In this document: positions 22,288 through 33,653 of the stretch, piece after piece
How the letters are laid out: each line of letters opens with the position of its first letter
How positions within the stretch are numbered: the stretch's first letter is position 1
Made by a program: the position numbers and the translations under genes
The notes under the pieces: model-generated
Seen by the model: only the letters and a program-made list of their open reading frames with translations
The model's database searches: none
Told to the model about the DNA's origin: nothing
From: Gonocerus acuteangulatus
Taxonomy: Eukaryota; Arthropoda; Insecta; Hemiptera; Coreidae
Length of the DNA: 64,000 nt
NCBI GenBank assembly: GCA_946811695.1
Contig: OX328123.1
Span: 39,094,054 to 39,158,053, forward strand
Reading direction: 5' to 3'

Positions 22288-24090
22288 TTATATTTTGTTA
22301 TATATGTTTAAAGTTTTAAAATGTTCAAGTATTTTGTGGATGTATGGACTACCTTCAGTCAGTAATTCGTGAAGGTCGTGAGGAATGTCTAAGTCACTAC
22401 GCAGTCTACAGTCTGTCAGTATGTGTCTAACAGTCAAAGTCTCATTACAACTTGCACAGGTTGGTCTCTGCTTGTTTTCCATTAAATAAGAATGGGTTAG
22501 ATGGCAGTGTCCAATACGAAGCCTAGTCAAAATCACTTCTTCACGTCTGATGTGGTGTTCATTTGACCAGGCTTTCGTAATGTTTTTAATTTCTCTTAAT
22601 TTCGAGTCTGATCTCTGCCAGTCAAATTCCCATTCTTGGAGGATCTGTGCATGTAATGCTGTACATACGTCTGATGTTGTCAGTATGTTAATGTCTATAG
22701 TCTGTCTTTTTGTCGCCTGTTTTGCCGCTAAGTCTATACTGGTGCTTTGTGGTATGTCTTCATGTCCAGGTAGCCATAGCATTGTGACGTGTTTGTTATT
22801 AGTTTCAAGAGTGTAAAGATGAGAGAGTATTCTTGTTATAATTGGGTTTGTGCTGTAGATGTTTTCCAAGGAGAGTAAAGCACTTAAGGAATCCGTACAT
22901 ATAGTGATTTTGTCTTCTCGTACAGTATTGATGTTTGTCAGTGCTAGTAATATTCCTTGGAGTTCTGCTGTGAAGACTGTGGTTTGTTCAGGTAATTTCA
23001 TCTGGTATGTTATATTGTCTACTATTGCTGCAGTCCCAGTGCCGTATTTTGTTTTGGATCCGTCAGTGTGCAGGTACATTGTGTCTAAGTTCTGTTTTAT
23101 TAAGGAATTAAATATTGACTTGTAAAATATTGAGGCTGTCGGGTCGGTTTTTCTGTATTTTGTCATCATCAAGTCAATCCTTAAGTCCTTGACTCTCCAT
23201 GGAGGAATGTCTGTAAATGTATTCGTGTTAACAGGTATTCTTGATAGTAAAGAGTACTTTCCACTTTCCTTTAATCTCACAATTAGTGGTTTTACTTTTG
23301 CGCGAGATCTCATGTAATGTTCTATATTAGTATTGCTCAAAAAACTTTGGACGCATCTGGTGCCCAAACCTGTTGCTTTTGCAATAAATCTAGAGCAAAT
23401 TATTTGTCGTCTGTATTGCAGAGGAGGCTCACCTGTTATGGCACATAGACTCTCAGCTGGGCTAGACATAAAGGCACCAGTAGCTATTCTGAGGCCAGTA
23501 TTATGGATAGTGTCAAGGAGTTTTAATGTGGTTGGGCTGGCATATGAATAAGCTATGCATCCATAATCCAGAAGAGACCTGGTATACGCACGATAAAATG
23601 CAAGCATAGTACATTTGTCAGCACCCCATTTTGTATTACTTAGAATTCTTAGTAAATTCAAAGATTTCTTGCATTTATTAAGAAGTCTTTTCAAATGGGG
23701 CAACCAAATGTCAAATGTCAGTCCTAGAAATGTTAGTGTGTCTGTGCAGTTAATCTTCGTGTTGTCAAGCGTTAAGTCGCAGGTTATGTTCAGTCGTTTT
23801 TTAGAGAAGATCATGTATTTCGATTTTTCTTTTGAAAATTTTAATCCTGATTTACATGACCAATTCTCTAAATTGTGTAATGTCTGTTGAATATCATGTT
23901 CTGCTGTGTCTAGTCTACTGCTTGTACTGTATATGAGGAGGTCATCAGCATACAGGCAATACTTTACTCCCTGGGTAACACAGCTGCTGATAGAGTTAAT
24001 AGCGATATTAAATAGCGTTGTACTCAATACCCCTCCCTGAGGCACTCCATTCTCTTGTAGAAATTTTCGGTATATGATATAGTTTGAAAT
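22288..24090 (-). pseudogene. 5'-truncated I-type LINE ORF2 (RT half, RNase H, C-terminal zinc motif)
   Basis: A single 585-codon frame that continues about 13 codons upstream to a TAG; the apparent first Met is the GTG of NGVPQGG. It starts in the middle of the reverse transcriptase: PQGGVLS, then the catalytic YADD (residues 32-35), then the thumb region. RNase H spans about residues 322-447, with Asp in DGS (328), Glu 361, Asp 385 and Asp 438 all present. The end carries LREIKNITKAWS, RIGHCHLTHSYL and C-x2-C-x7-H-x4-C (530-546). Everything 5' of the RT core is missing, as usual for target-primed truncation. Lack of internal stops suggests a fairly young insertion. The 3' UTR runs from 22287 to the TA tail. 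Confidence 0.92.
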
Positions 24091-24498
24091 CTAGGGCGTT
24101 TGAGTCATGTTCCTCCTGAATGACGTGTCTTTTAACACTGGAGTCATTCCCAATAATTACCCGTACATTTTCACTTCAGCTCGGAGCGTGGTTTAAATAC
24201 ACGCCTGCTCTTATCTCCGATTCTGATTACTTCCGGACAGTCTCTTTCATTAGCTGGGGCTACTAAATAGCGAGTTTCGTTGCTATTAAAGTAAAATTAA
24301 TCCCGCTACATAGGGTGACGTTAATATGTTGATGGGTTTCAGTCAAACTCCCACTTCAAATATTATCCCGACTTTCAGGGTGAAAGAACGAAAATTCTGG
24401 CCGCTATTGTGTTAACCGACACACAAACACACATTGAGGTGTACTTATTAAATTCATATATATATATATATATATATATTTCTTTATTGATTATTACA
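24091..24498. other. No recognisable gene
   Basis: A short (TA)n at 24457-24479; otherwise nothing assigned. Confidence 0.5.
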
Positions 24499-25529
24499 TC
24501 TATATATATAAAAATCACGTGTTCTGTTTTTCTGTTTGTTTGTTCCTTATACAAATCCACATCGTTTGACTGATGTTGACCAAACTTCGCACATAGATAC
24601 GTCTTGATCCGGGAAATCTCGTAGGCTAGCTCAAAATCTTCTAGGATTCATAGTTTGGAAGTAACGAGTTCGAAACTGTCATATACAGAAGAGTTTATAG
24701 TCAGAAATCGGCATTTTCTTTCCAGTGTTGCCCCTCCTTCTAAGAAGAAGTGCAATAAAAAAACCTTTGTTTGTTTATCTAAATAGTAGGTTTATATTCT
24801 CAGAGTTTGGACAAATATCATATAATAAAATATCATATTTTTTAAGATTAATTTCCTTAATATCAGATCAGTTTTCTTCATATCAAATCAATTTTCATTT
24901 GATTGCCTAGGGCAACACTGCTCTAACCAGAATATAGACTAATATCGTATAAATAAGTATATCATAAAAATGTTCTGTGTTTATCTAATCATAATTTGGA
25001 CTAATATAATATAATTAAGTGGTCATGTTTCTATTCAGAACTATAATAATTTCAATACTTTTGTTGAGAGGTAGTTTTTTCTCTTTAGTAAAGGAAGGTT
25101 GCAATGTCGGTTATAGTATTCGGTTGAATAATCTCTCACTCGCTTTTCTGTTAAATGAATATGTTTGTACTGGTATTTGATGGAGAGGGTTTTAGTATGT
25201 GGAAAAACACTTAACTTTTTTTTTTTAACTGATGAGGTGTGTAAATGTCATTGAAAAGGCAAAGGAGACCAAAGTTGGTGAAGATTGGGATCAGCAAGAT
25301 CAAATAAACAGTTTGAATTTCTTTGTGATTTGACAACAGCCTAAGACATAATTCAGAAATTTGATAGATTATACCTAAAGAAATCAACAGCATAGTAAAT
25401 TGTACATAGAAACTTCAGATTATGTTAAAAAAATAAAATTCAAACAACTGAAATGAAACAATCAGTTTATCTGGACATGTTATAAATTTATAAAACTTGT
25501 ATTGTAAAATGGACCGTGTCCCTTTGGAA

Positions 25530-26397
25530 AACAATAAGAACAAGGCTAAAAGTATTTTGGAATTGTTTACACTGATGTGGACCTTTTTTTAACTATGAGT
25601 CTCAAAGGTGAAAAATATTTTGTTTCATTTATAGATGATTATAGTAAGATTGCCCTCATGTTAATTTCTTCATAATTGTTCAGTATTGTTTATTGTTATT
25701 TAAGTGTTTAGTGATGAATTCCCTTTGTCGCGGTCTCACTGATGTATAAATAAATAAATAGTAAGATTGCTAGGATTTAAACTATTAAACCTAAAACAGA
25801 AGTTTTTCATTCCTTTGTTCAATAAGTAAATGAGGTTGAAAACTTAGGAAATTGGTATTATGAGGTGTGACATTGGTAAGGAATATTAAATAGTAAGAAT
25901 TATGACTACCAAAAAAAAGGGTATCAAAATTAATCCCTGCCCCATGAATTCATGAGTTAAACGGTGTGATTTACTAGAACAATTATGAATATATCTCATT
26001 GCTTACTGGCAGAAGATATTGTAGAAAAAAATGTTGGCCAGAAATGGTATGTGCAGCAACTTATTTGAAAAATCCCTCTTTAGCTAACACCATTGACAAT
26101 AAAATACCCTATGAAATCTGTTTTGGAAAGAAACCAGATGCTTCTAACTTTAATTTATATGGTAGTAAAAATTTTGTTAGGAAACCAGAACAAATAATAA
26201 CTTCTAAATGGGATAAAAAGGTGAATATGTGCATTTTAATCGAGTATAGTGAAGTGGGATATAAAGTACTTTTGAATAATAAAATCATTGTCGCTAGGCA
26301 TGTTGATGTTATCCAAGAAAACATAAGCTGTATTGGATTGGCTGAGGGCGAATCTGATAAAGTTCAAGCGATTGTGATTTTTGGGATAGAGAAATAG
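25530..26397 (+). pseudogene. Ty1/copia integrase fragment (broken)
   Basis: The first part, 25553-25653, encodes TDVDLFLTMSLKGEKYFVSF followed by IDDYSK, the start of the copia integrase core with its second catalytic Asp. After a nested retroposon (25654-25757) the frame resumes. At 25935-26397 the rest follows: HELNGVIY-stop, then KKCWPEMVCAATYLKN, IPYEICFGKKPDASNFNLYG and EYSEVGYKVL, the typical integrase C-terminal region. At least one stop and several frame changes are present. No gag, protease, reverse transcriptase or LTR was recognised. Confidence 0.8.
25654..25757 (+). mobile_element. 5'-truncated retroposon inside copia, with 13-bp target duplication
   Basis: Flanked by the direct repeat ATAGTAAGATTGC (25641-25653 and 25758-25770). 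It ends GTCTCACTGATGTATAAATA-type sequence with an AAAT tail and matches 1022-1120 in reverse. Removing it joins the two copia halves in frame, so it inserted after copia. Confidence 0.85.
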
Positions 26398-27195
26398 ATA
26401 GTTTGAAACAAAATAATGCTTGAGATTTTGTTGAAATAAGGAAGTTGAAGATATCAAATGGGTCTAAATGTTGAACAGATGGATGTAGAGACTATTCTTA
26501 AATGATCATTTAGAAGGAAAATCCACCACTGGTTTTCTTATTAGGTTATTTGGTAATGTATTATACTGGAAATCGAGAAAGAAAAAAGATGGTACAGAAG
26601 AGTCTCCATATGCAGAATATGTAGATTTAAGTGAAGTTTAAAGTTCCAAAAAGAACATTAAAAACTCCTTTGTGAACAATGTCATTTTGTAAAGGACTTA
26701 AATTTATGAACTTGAAATTAATTCTCTCACATACATATGCAAATATTATTAAAATATTATATTAAATGTTGTTATATTTAACTTATTGTTTTATTCGAAT
26801 ATAGATAGATGTACATAATAAATTATATACATGTTTATAATCATATAAATGAATTAATTTTCACCACATTTTGAAACATTATTTTATTATTATAAGAGCT
26901 GTATGGTTTAGCAACCCTATTAATTTGGGCAGCCTCACTTTAATTTTTTTTTTTAATAAAGTTATTCTTCTTATAATATTTCTTTTGCATGCTATTTTTT
27001 GCAGATAAATTAATGTATTAAAATATTATTTTTATAAGAAGAGGAAGTCACGTGAATTGTGGTGTTCTAATAAATGAATAAGTAATTAAATTTTCCATGC
27101 AATTTTTTATTAATTTAATATCCATAATAATTTAATCATTATATTCTGCCATATGCTTCCTTTTGTCTGGGATAGTTATATCCTCTGACTGTCAC

Positions 27196-27926
27196 CATTT
27201 AGTCGGATAGCTGGTAACGCACATTTCATGAAGTGTTTTATGCACCTTGGAATTTTGGTGTATTGCATGTCGTGGATAGGTAAGGCATATATGTGTATCC
27301 TGGACATACCTTGGAACACCAGGTACTGCACATAGGGAAAAGGTGTTAAAAAAATATGTCACTAAAATGGTATTTTATTCAGAAGCCAACAATCTTTAAT
27401 GTATAATTAAGGCAAGTTGCTTTATTTCTAGAACAGCCACAACTGTCCTGTCCAGATGATTGGTGCTCTCTCACTCTTACGGTTACACGCAGTGCATTGC
27501 AGTCTATCATCGGCTGAATTTATTTTCATGTCTGCTGATTACTAAACCTCACAAAAAGTGTCTGCCCTTTTGTAATTATTTTCAATTATGGTGTTTAAAT
27601 AGCAGTGTGAAGAAGAGACTTCATTTAATATTACAAAAAACCCACTTCAGTTTTGTTTTTATATGTATCCCACTTAAAAGTGTCTACCTTATATATTATT
27701 CATTATAGAATTGCCTTAATTTTACATTAAAGAATTATGGCTTCTGAATAAAACACTATTTTTGGCCCATAGTTTGTTATTGATTACCATGCGCAGTACC
27801 TGGTGTTTCAAGGTATGTCCAGCAACCACATACTTAACTTTTTATCTACACTAGAGACCCACTATAGCACAATTTCAAGGCACATAAAACACTTGAAAAG
27901 TGTGTTACCAGCTCTTGGACTAAATG
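27196..27926. mobile_element. Foldback element with about 220-bp inverted arms
   Basis: Left arm 27196-27417 starts CATTTAGTCGGATAGCTGG; right arm 27711-27926 ends CCAGCTCTTGGACTAAATG. Internal pairs include CCTTGGAACACCAGGTACTG with CAGTACCTGGTGTTTCAAGG. Arms are about 75-80% identical by eye and enclose about 290 bp with an 82-residue motif-free ORF. It lies inside the Helitron interval. Confidence 0.7.
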
Positions 27927-28541
27927 TTTAAATACGGTTGCAATTCTGGTAAAAATATTGTTGCTCGCCAAGTCAATGTCGTTATTGAAATTCCCAAATA
28001 CCTTTAATTCATTGTTGTCCATAACTGCAAGAAAAATATCTTAAATTTGTTTTTATTCTTAGAGGCCCCTATTTCCTATGATAGAAGGACTATCCTTATA
28101 GAAGAGCCCTTGAACCATAAAATTTGAAACAGAAGCTTTAATAGAAGGGACTATTAACAAACTATGTTTTTAAAACTTTCCTTTTGGCATAAATAACATA
28201 CACCCTGCACGACTTACCTACTTTTTCATTCATAAAAAAAACTCAGTTACGGATTATTACATGAACAGGTAAACAATATAACATATTAATATTATATTTG
28301 CGCAAGGTTGAGGTTTTAGCTTTAGATGCGAAGCCCTTAAAATAAATAAATATTATATTTAAAAAAAAATCAATGAAAATAAAGAATATAGTTTCAGTTG
28401 TAGGTTATTACAACTTATAACTAATCATAACCTTAATTAAATGCCTCATTTGTATTGCTATTTTTTATGAATATTTATTTATGGACCACATATTTTTTTT
28501 TCTTTAAAAAAATTAAACACAGGGAGTTTGGTTTGGATTTT

Positions 28542-28602
28542 CTTTAAAACGGTATTGCAATTAAATTATTTGGAATCATTTAATTGTAATACCATTTTAA
28601 AA
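28542..28602. repeat. Hairpin with about 25-bp arms
   Basis: Arms around GGTATTGCAATTAAAT and ATTTAATTGTAATACC flank a 10-nt loop. AAGGGTACTTTTTAAA then repeats twice (28607-28640). It lies near the Helitron 3' end, though too far from it to be the terminal hairpin. Confidence 0.7.
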
Positions 28603-28906
28603 GTAAGGGTACTTTTTAAAATAAGGGTACTTTTTAAAAAATAAGGATTAATTTATTTTCCACCCCACTTTCTCTTAAAAAAATGGAAAATAAATTTTTC
28701 AGCCGAGCTCTCAATTTATTATCTTATATTCTCATAATTTGGACAAATATAATATAATCATTCATTTTTTAAAATATATAATATAAAGTAGGCGTACCAT
28801 GGAAGCTGGGTTACAACTATTTAATATGAAGCATGTGTAGCATGGTAAGCCCGGCTACAGATATTTAATATAAAGTAGGTGTAGCATTGCACACCGGGTA
28901 ACAGCT

Positions 28907-29227
28907 AGTCCTGTATATAAATACATCTGGTAATATGATGAGTGATACAATATGAAGGTTCTGTGCTCAAGGCCTTCCAACTTCATCCTCGAATAACGCC
29001 AGAAAGACGCTCAGATGACGTTGAGGGGTGCCTACACAAACAAGCTCCCTTCTGCTCCGACCAGTGGCTGGAGTCGAAGAGAGATCGGTGTGCGACAGAA
29101 AATTGTCTGGACCAGAATACTACAAGAAAATGCCAAAACCACTTAAAAACAGCTACTGGCAGATACAATAAAAAATGTCATCAAAGAATTCTTTCACAAA
29201 ACATCCTGACAGATTTCTCCACAATAA

Positions 29228-29279
<52 letters not shown>
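28907..29279. other. No recognised gene; (TA)n at 29230-29279
   Basis: The 115-residue ORF from 28942 runs into the TA array and has no motif I recognise. Its first 90 codons are less AT-rich than the surroundings and could be a decayed coding fragment. Confidence 0.45.
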
Positions 29280-29281
<2 letters not shown>

Positions 29282-29427
29282 TCTTTTAATAAGGCCTAAT
29301 AGGTCAAAAAATTGCTTCAACACTTCTTTTACATCATTTTATTCATGTCGACTAGTTTCTGGCAACTTGGCTTCTCATGACAGACAAACATTTCTTAAAC
29401 AACGTAGTCGTCATTTATAGCATCGAC
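29280..29427. repeat. Inverted repeat flanking the HINE cluster, left arm
   Basis: Pairs with 32421-32568 in reverse orientation. Shared blocks are AATAAGGCCTAATAGGT, TTGCTTCAACACTTCTTTTA, CATGTCGACTAGTTTCTGGC and ACGTAGTCGTCATTTATA, at over 90% identity by eye. Nature unknown. Confidence 0.8.
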
Positions 29428-29440
29428 AAAAATAAATAAA

Positions 29441-29553
29441 AAATAAAATAAAGGTTTTTTTTAAAAATCTAACATTACATTCACCAGTCTTTATACGAGA
29501 ACAGCCAATGTGGGTGAATGTAATGTTAGATTTTAAAAAAACTTTTATTTTAT
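29441..29553. repeat. Foldback with about 42-bp arms
   Basis: Left arm 29441-29485 (AAAATAAAATAAAGG... to ATCTAACATTACATTCACC) pairs with right arm 29512-29553 (GGTGAATGTAATGTTAGAT...TTTTATTTTAT). The loop is about 26 nt. The right arm runs directly into the TTAGCGCGG terminus of a dominant-family copy. Confidence 0.8.
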
Positions 29554-29697
29554 TAGCGCGGTTCCTCCCTCCCCCATAGGGAGGAACCCCGCTTATAGGG
29601 TTGATACAATAAAACAATCCGGAAGTGCCGACTAGAAAATTTCGCGTTTCAGAACCCCTAGAGACCGAAAATAACGGTGGTTCAAATTTGTATATAT
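29552..29697 (-). mobile_element. HINE-like end fragment hosting a nested copy
   Basis: Terminal hairpin and block up to the internal TA array. It is broken at the TA array by the copy at 29698-31276; TA sequence resumes at 31280-31318. The host then continues from AGGGTTAGAATAAAATA (31319) to about 31680, with the sequence between missing. Confidence 0.7.
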
Positions 29698-29873
29698 ATT
29701 AGCGCGGTTCCTCCCTCCCCCATAGGGAGGAAGCCCGCTTATAGTGTTGATTTGATACAATGAAACAAACTGGAAGTGCCGACTAGAAAATTTCGCGTTT
29801 CAGAACCCCTAGAGACCGAAAATAACGGTGGTTCAAATTTGTATATATATATATATATATGTATATATTTATT

Positions 29874-29949
<76 letters not shown>

Positions 29950-31185
29950 CTGTTCGCTCTCTAGCTAGAAGACGAATGGTCCGATTTTGATGAAATTTGG
30001 TACAAAAATCCTTCGTCCAATTTGAAAGGTCAAGTTCGTTAACCAGCAAAATCCGCCTACTGGAAGATGGCGTTTTGGGCGAAATGCGCGCAAAAAAAAT
30101 CGTAACGCTTACGTTTTTGAGTTCATAAGCTTGTAAGTACTCTTTTTATAGGCTTCTTGGGCTAGGAAAACGAATGGAACCATTTTCAAGGCGATAGCTT
30201 TAACCGTTGTCGAGAAAATTGGAAAAATAGTTTTTGAATTCCGTTTTTGGTTTGGGTACTTAGAATCACGGGATTCAGTTGAAACATTATCTGCATGTTC
30301 TAATTTCATTAAAACTAATATGTTGAAATTTTGGTTACGTTTGGAGTTAAGGAAGGGTTAGAATAAAATATTTTATTAACAGACTTAAAAAGTTTTGGTA
30401 ACTTTGTATATTTTCCTTAATATCTCGAAAAAGGTTGAGAATCTTGGTAAACAAAAGAATACAATTAGAAAGCTTACGAAATGCTCTACAAAAAAGGTTC
30501 TGATGAAAGTTTTGATTAGGCGATGTCAATCGGAGAAATAAGTGCTTAAAACATTAAAGTAATTGATTTTGCTTATTCGAACTGTTCTTTTTGTCTGTTT
30601 TTATTCCTTGTTATTTTTTAATTGCTTATAGTTGGATAATGTATATTACAATAAAACAGATTAGGAAAAATAAGAAAAACAATTCATTGTTAGAAATATA
30701 GCTTGCCAAGAGAAAAAGATTCGTTGACGTCTTTTGAATATTTTCAATTGCCTTTATGCTGTTGGTTTTTTTATTTTATTTTTCAATTGATTTTATCTGT
30801 AGAATTATTACTATAGTAAAAGAACACAGGAATGTGTGAAAATATTTGATATTTTCCAATTCATTGAAACGTATGAAATGAAGTATCGGTAGAAGAGGAT
30901 TCTAGGGTCTTGCGGACCTGACCCCAGGTATAGCCATAAAACCCTTTGAACAAAGGCCGAGGAAAATATTATCTGTTTCTATTCTATGCTTTTCAAATGA
31001 GAATAGGGATATGAACAGGAACCGGGGTCTCCCGTGGTCTAATGGCTAGCGCCTTGGATTCATAAGCGGGAGATGGTGGGTTCGATTCCCAACCTCCGGC
31101 AGAAATTTTATCATCCCACGGCTCGCTGGTGAAATTTCTCGCTACACCCTGGATGTCGGCATAATGGCCTAGTTGTCGAAGCGCC

Positions 31186-31237
<52 letters not shown>

Positions 31238-31276
31238 GGAACCGCGCTAAGATGACGCAGTTCCTGCGAGTCGGCC
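29698..31276 (-). mobile_element. HINE-like repeat, full copy with SINE inside
   Basis: It begins TTAGCGCGGTTCCTCCC (hairpin end), has (TA)n at 29844-29944 and family landmarks throughout. It ends GGAACCGCGCTAAGATGACG...GCGAGTCGGCC at 31276. A family-1 SINE (31022-31235) sits 6 nt from the terminal GGAACC. ORFs here are fortuitous. Confidence 0.8.
31022..31235 (+). mobile_element. tRNA-derived SINE, family 1, copy 2
   Basis: Head GGGGTCTCCCGTGGTCTAAT with A box TGGCTAGCGCC, an anticodon-like loop TTCATAA (CAT) and B box GGTTCGATTCCC. Body CATCCCACGGCTCGCTGG and GGATGTCGGCATAATGG, then an A-run of about 48. GGAACC occurs on both sides, compatible with a short target duplication. It lies in the same place as the SINEs at 56675 and 59777 within their host repeats. 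Confidence 0.85.
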
Positions 31277-31318
<42 letters not shown>

Positions 31319-31321
<3 letters not shown>

Positions 31322-32402
31322 GTTAGAATAAAATATTATTTTCCTTAATATATCGAAAAAGGTTGAGAATCTTGGTAAACGATAGAATACCATTAGAAAG
31401 CTTATTAAATGCTCTAAAAAAAAGGTTCTAATGAAAGTTTTGATTAGGCGATGTCAATCGGAGAAATAAGAGCTTAAAACTTAAGTAATTGATTTCGCTT
31501 ATTCGAACTGTTCTTTTTGTCAGTTTTTTATTCCTTGTTATTTTTTAATTGCTTATTGTTGGATAATGTATTTGAAAATAAAACAGGTTGAGAAAAATAA
31601 GAAAAACAATTTAATGTTAGAGATATGGATTTCCAAGATATATAGCTTTTCAACTGCCTAGCGTCCTTCCTAGGGAGGGTTCTTTGTCTTTGATTTTGGT
31701 ACTTAGAATTATGGGATACAGTTGAAACATTTCCTGCATGTTGGAGTTTCATCAACACTAATATGTTGAAATTTTTGTTACGTTTAGAGTAAAGGAAGGG
31801 TTAGAATAAAATATTTTATTAACAGACAAAAAAAGTTTTGGTAACTTTGTATAATTTCGTTTATATCTCGAAAACCGTTGACAATCGTGTGAAGCGGAAG
31901 ATTACCATTCGGAAGCTTACTAAATGCTCTACAAAAAAGGTTCTGAAGAAAGTTTTAATTAGGCGATGTCAATCGGAGAAAAAAGTGCTTAAAGCTTTAA
32001 ATTAATTGATTTCGTTTATTCCAATGGTTCTTTTTGTCTGTTTTATTTCTTGTTATTTTTTAATGGCTTATAGTTGGATAATAAAACTGGGTAAGTAAAA
32101 TAACAAAAACAATTTATTGTTAGAAATATAGATTTCCAAGATTCCAAGACCTTGTCACTAGCGGGTCTGTTTCTAGTGTAGCGGACCCTTCCAGGTAAGA
32201 TTGTAAATCATGACCTTTCAAGACTTTACTACTCACAGGAATGGCGTTAGTGACCTTAAGGGTTGCACGCCATCATAATAATTAATTTAAAAAAAATGAC
32301 TGGTAGAACCAAAATAATAACTGCTTCTATTTTAATCTTTCCAAATTAGACTAGGGATATGAACGGAACCGCGCTAAGATGATGCAGTCCTGCGAGACGG
32401 AC
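31319..32402 (-). mobile_element. Two truncated HINE-like pieces in series
   Basis: 31319-31680 and 31681-32402 are both minus-oriented family pieces: GGGTTAGAATAAAATA appears at 31319 and again at 31799, and GCGATGTCAATCGGAGAAA occurs in each. The second ends CGCGCTAAGATGATGCAG...GCGAGACGGAC at 32402. Neither has the hairpin end. Confidence 0.7.
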
Positions 32403-32420
32403 TTTTTTTTGTTTGTTTTT

Positions 32421-32568
32421 GACGATGTTATAAATGACGACTACGATGTTTAAGAAATGTTTGTCTGTGATGAGAGGCCAAGTTGCCAGAAACTAGTCGA
32501 CATGAATAAAATGATGTAAAAGAAGTGTTGAAGCAATTTTTTTACCTATTAGGCCTTATTAAAAGAAG
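32421..32568. repeat. Inverted repeat flanking the HINE cluster, right arm
   Basis: Reverse-complement partner of 29280-29427. The interval between the arms is almost wholly dominant-family DNA in one orientation. Confidence 0.8.
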
Positions 32569-33334
32569 AGGAAAATACATGCAGAAGAGGTCAAGTTACG
32601 ATATATATACACGATAGATGAAGATTCCTGAAGTGTTTAAACAATTCTGGCATGAGTGTAGAATGTGTTGTGTTGGTATGATTGTGAAGAGCTACTGACC
32701 GATCGGAGGCTAATGGAAGTACACCATTAGATAGTTTACCGTGAAATGACTTGTGGTTGTCGATGGCCGATCTTGAGGGTAGAGCTCTGTATGATAGAGG
32801 CCGCAAGCATGCGCGGATAGCGGGATCTACCTGACCTCCTTACTCTGCCTCTCAGCATTACGTAGGCTCATTTCAGCCGAGAAAATATCAGCCCAAACAG
32901 AAAATATTTATAAAATACCAGTTACTTATTTTTAAATCTTTTGGTTACTCGTGGTTTATTTTATATTTTCAAATTAATATTGTTAAATGAACTCTAATTT
33001 AGTTGTTTTGTTTACTGACTCATTTAGCGCATTAACACATATTACACGATGGATTGTCTTAGGTTAGGTACCAAATCTATGGATTTGGTCTTCAAAAGTA
33101 TTTTATGAACTTAGATGTTGAATGCTATAATTCCTGTGCCGGATAAAAATCGCAACAGGTCTAAATTTTGTCTAACTTGTTTTTTAGCCTTCATTAATAA
33201 TCAAGTTAAACGAAATTTCGGGTAAAGAAACAAATTATCCAATCAAAACTTTCTTAAGCTTTAAACCAATATAACTATTGTTCGTTAGAGGCGGAAGATA
33301 AGTAACTAAAATTCACGTTTTTCAAACTTTATTT
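32569..33334. other. No recognisable feature
   Basis: Nothing assigned; the 71-residue minus-strand ORF at 32591 lacks a motif. Confidence 0.5.
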
Positions 33335-33653
33335 TTTTTTTCTACATGTTTTGCACCGTTTTGGCGTCTTTTCAGGGAATATTTAAAAATACAGCAGCTT
33401 TAGTCTTAACTTGAACTTTCTACCAGGAGAGCCAAGTCTAGACTGGTCATTGACTAAACGAATCCAATATGGTGGAAAGTAGTCAGCTTCTCGAAAATCG
33501 ATATGCCATATTTTTAAATTAACTGTTTACTTTCTACCAGACGCAGCCCTAATGGTGTACGGTTTTCCTCAAGTTGAGACTGAAGCTGTTCTATTTGGCA
33601 TATTCCCCTGAAGAGAACGGCTAAAACTGTGCGAAACATGTTGGAGAAAAAAG
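33335..33653. repeat. Imperfect foldback element
   Basis: Left arm 33335-33414 (CTACATGTTTTGCACCGTTT, TTTCAGGGAATAT, AGCAGCTTTAGTCTTAACTT) pairs with right arm 33570-33653 (AAGTTGAGACTGAAGCTGTT, ATATTCCCCTGAA, GCGAAACATGTTGGAG). Identity is about 75% by eye. Probably an old MITE. Confidence 0.6.

Larger units (their letters stand above)
24499..28906 (+). mobile_element. Helitron-like element, both termini present
   Basis: The 5' end TCTATATATATAAAAATCAC follows an A (24498). The 3' end is CTAG (28903-28906) followed by T (28907), so the flanks read A[TC...CTAG]T as for Helitrons. A hairpin (GGTGT 28876-28880, 8-nt loop, ACACC 28889-28893) lies 9 nt before CTAG. Motif ATTTGGAC(A/T)AATAT recurs near both ends (24798, 24985, 28738). 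Length is 4408 bp. No Rep or helicase was seen; the interior carries a dead copia fragment and a foldback element. It is possible that two separate elements supply the two ends. Confidence 0.65.

Noticed and set aside
31022..31100. tRNA-Met-like gene (CAT anticodon loop, good B box)
   Set aside because: Followed by a shared non-tRNA body and poly-A tail at several loci, so it is the head of a SINE.
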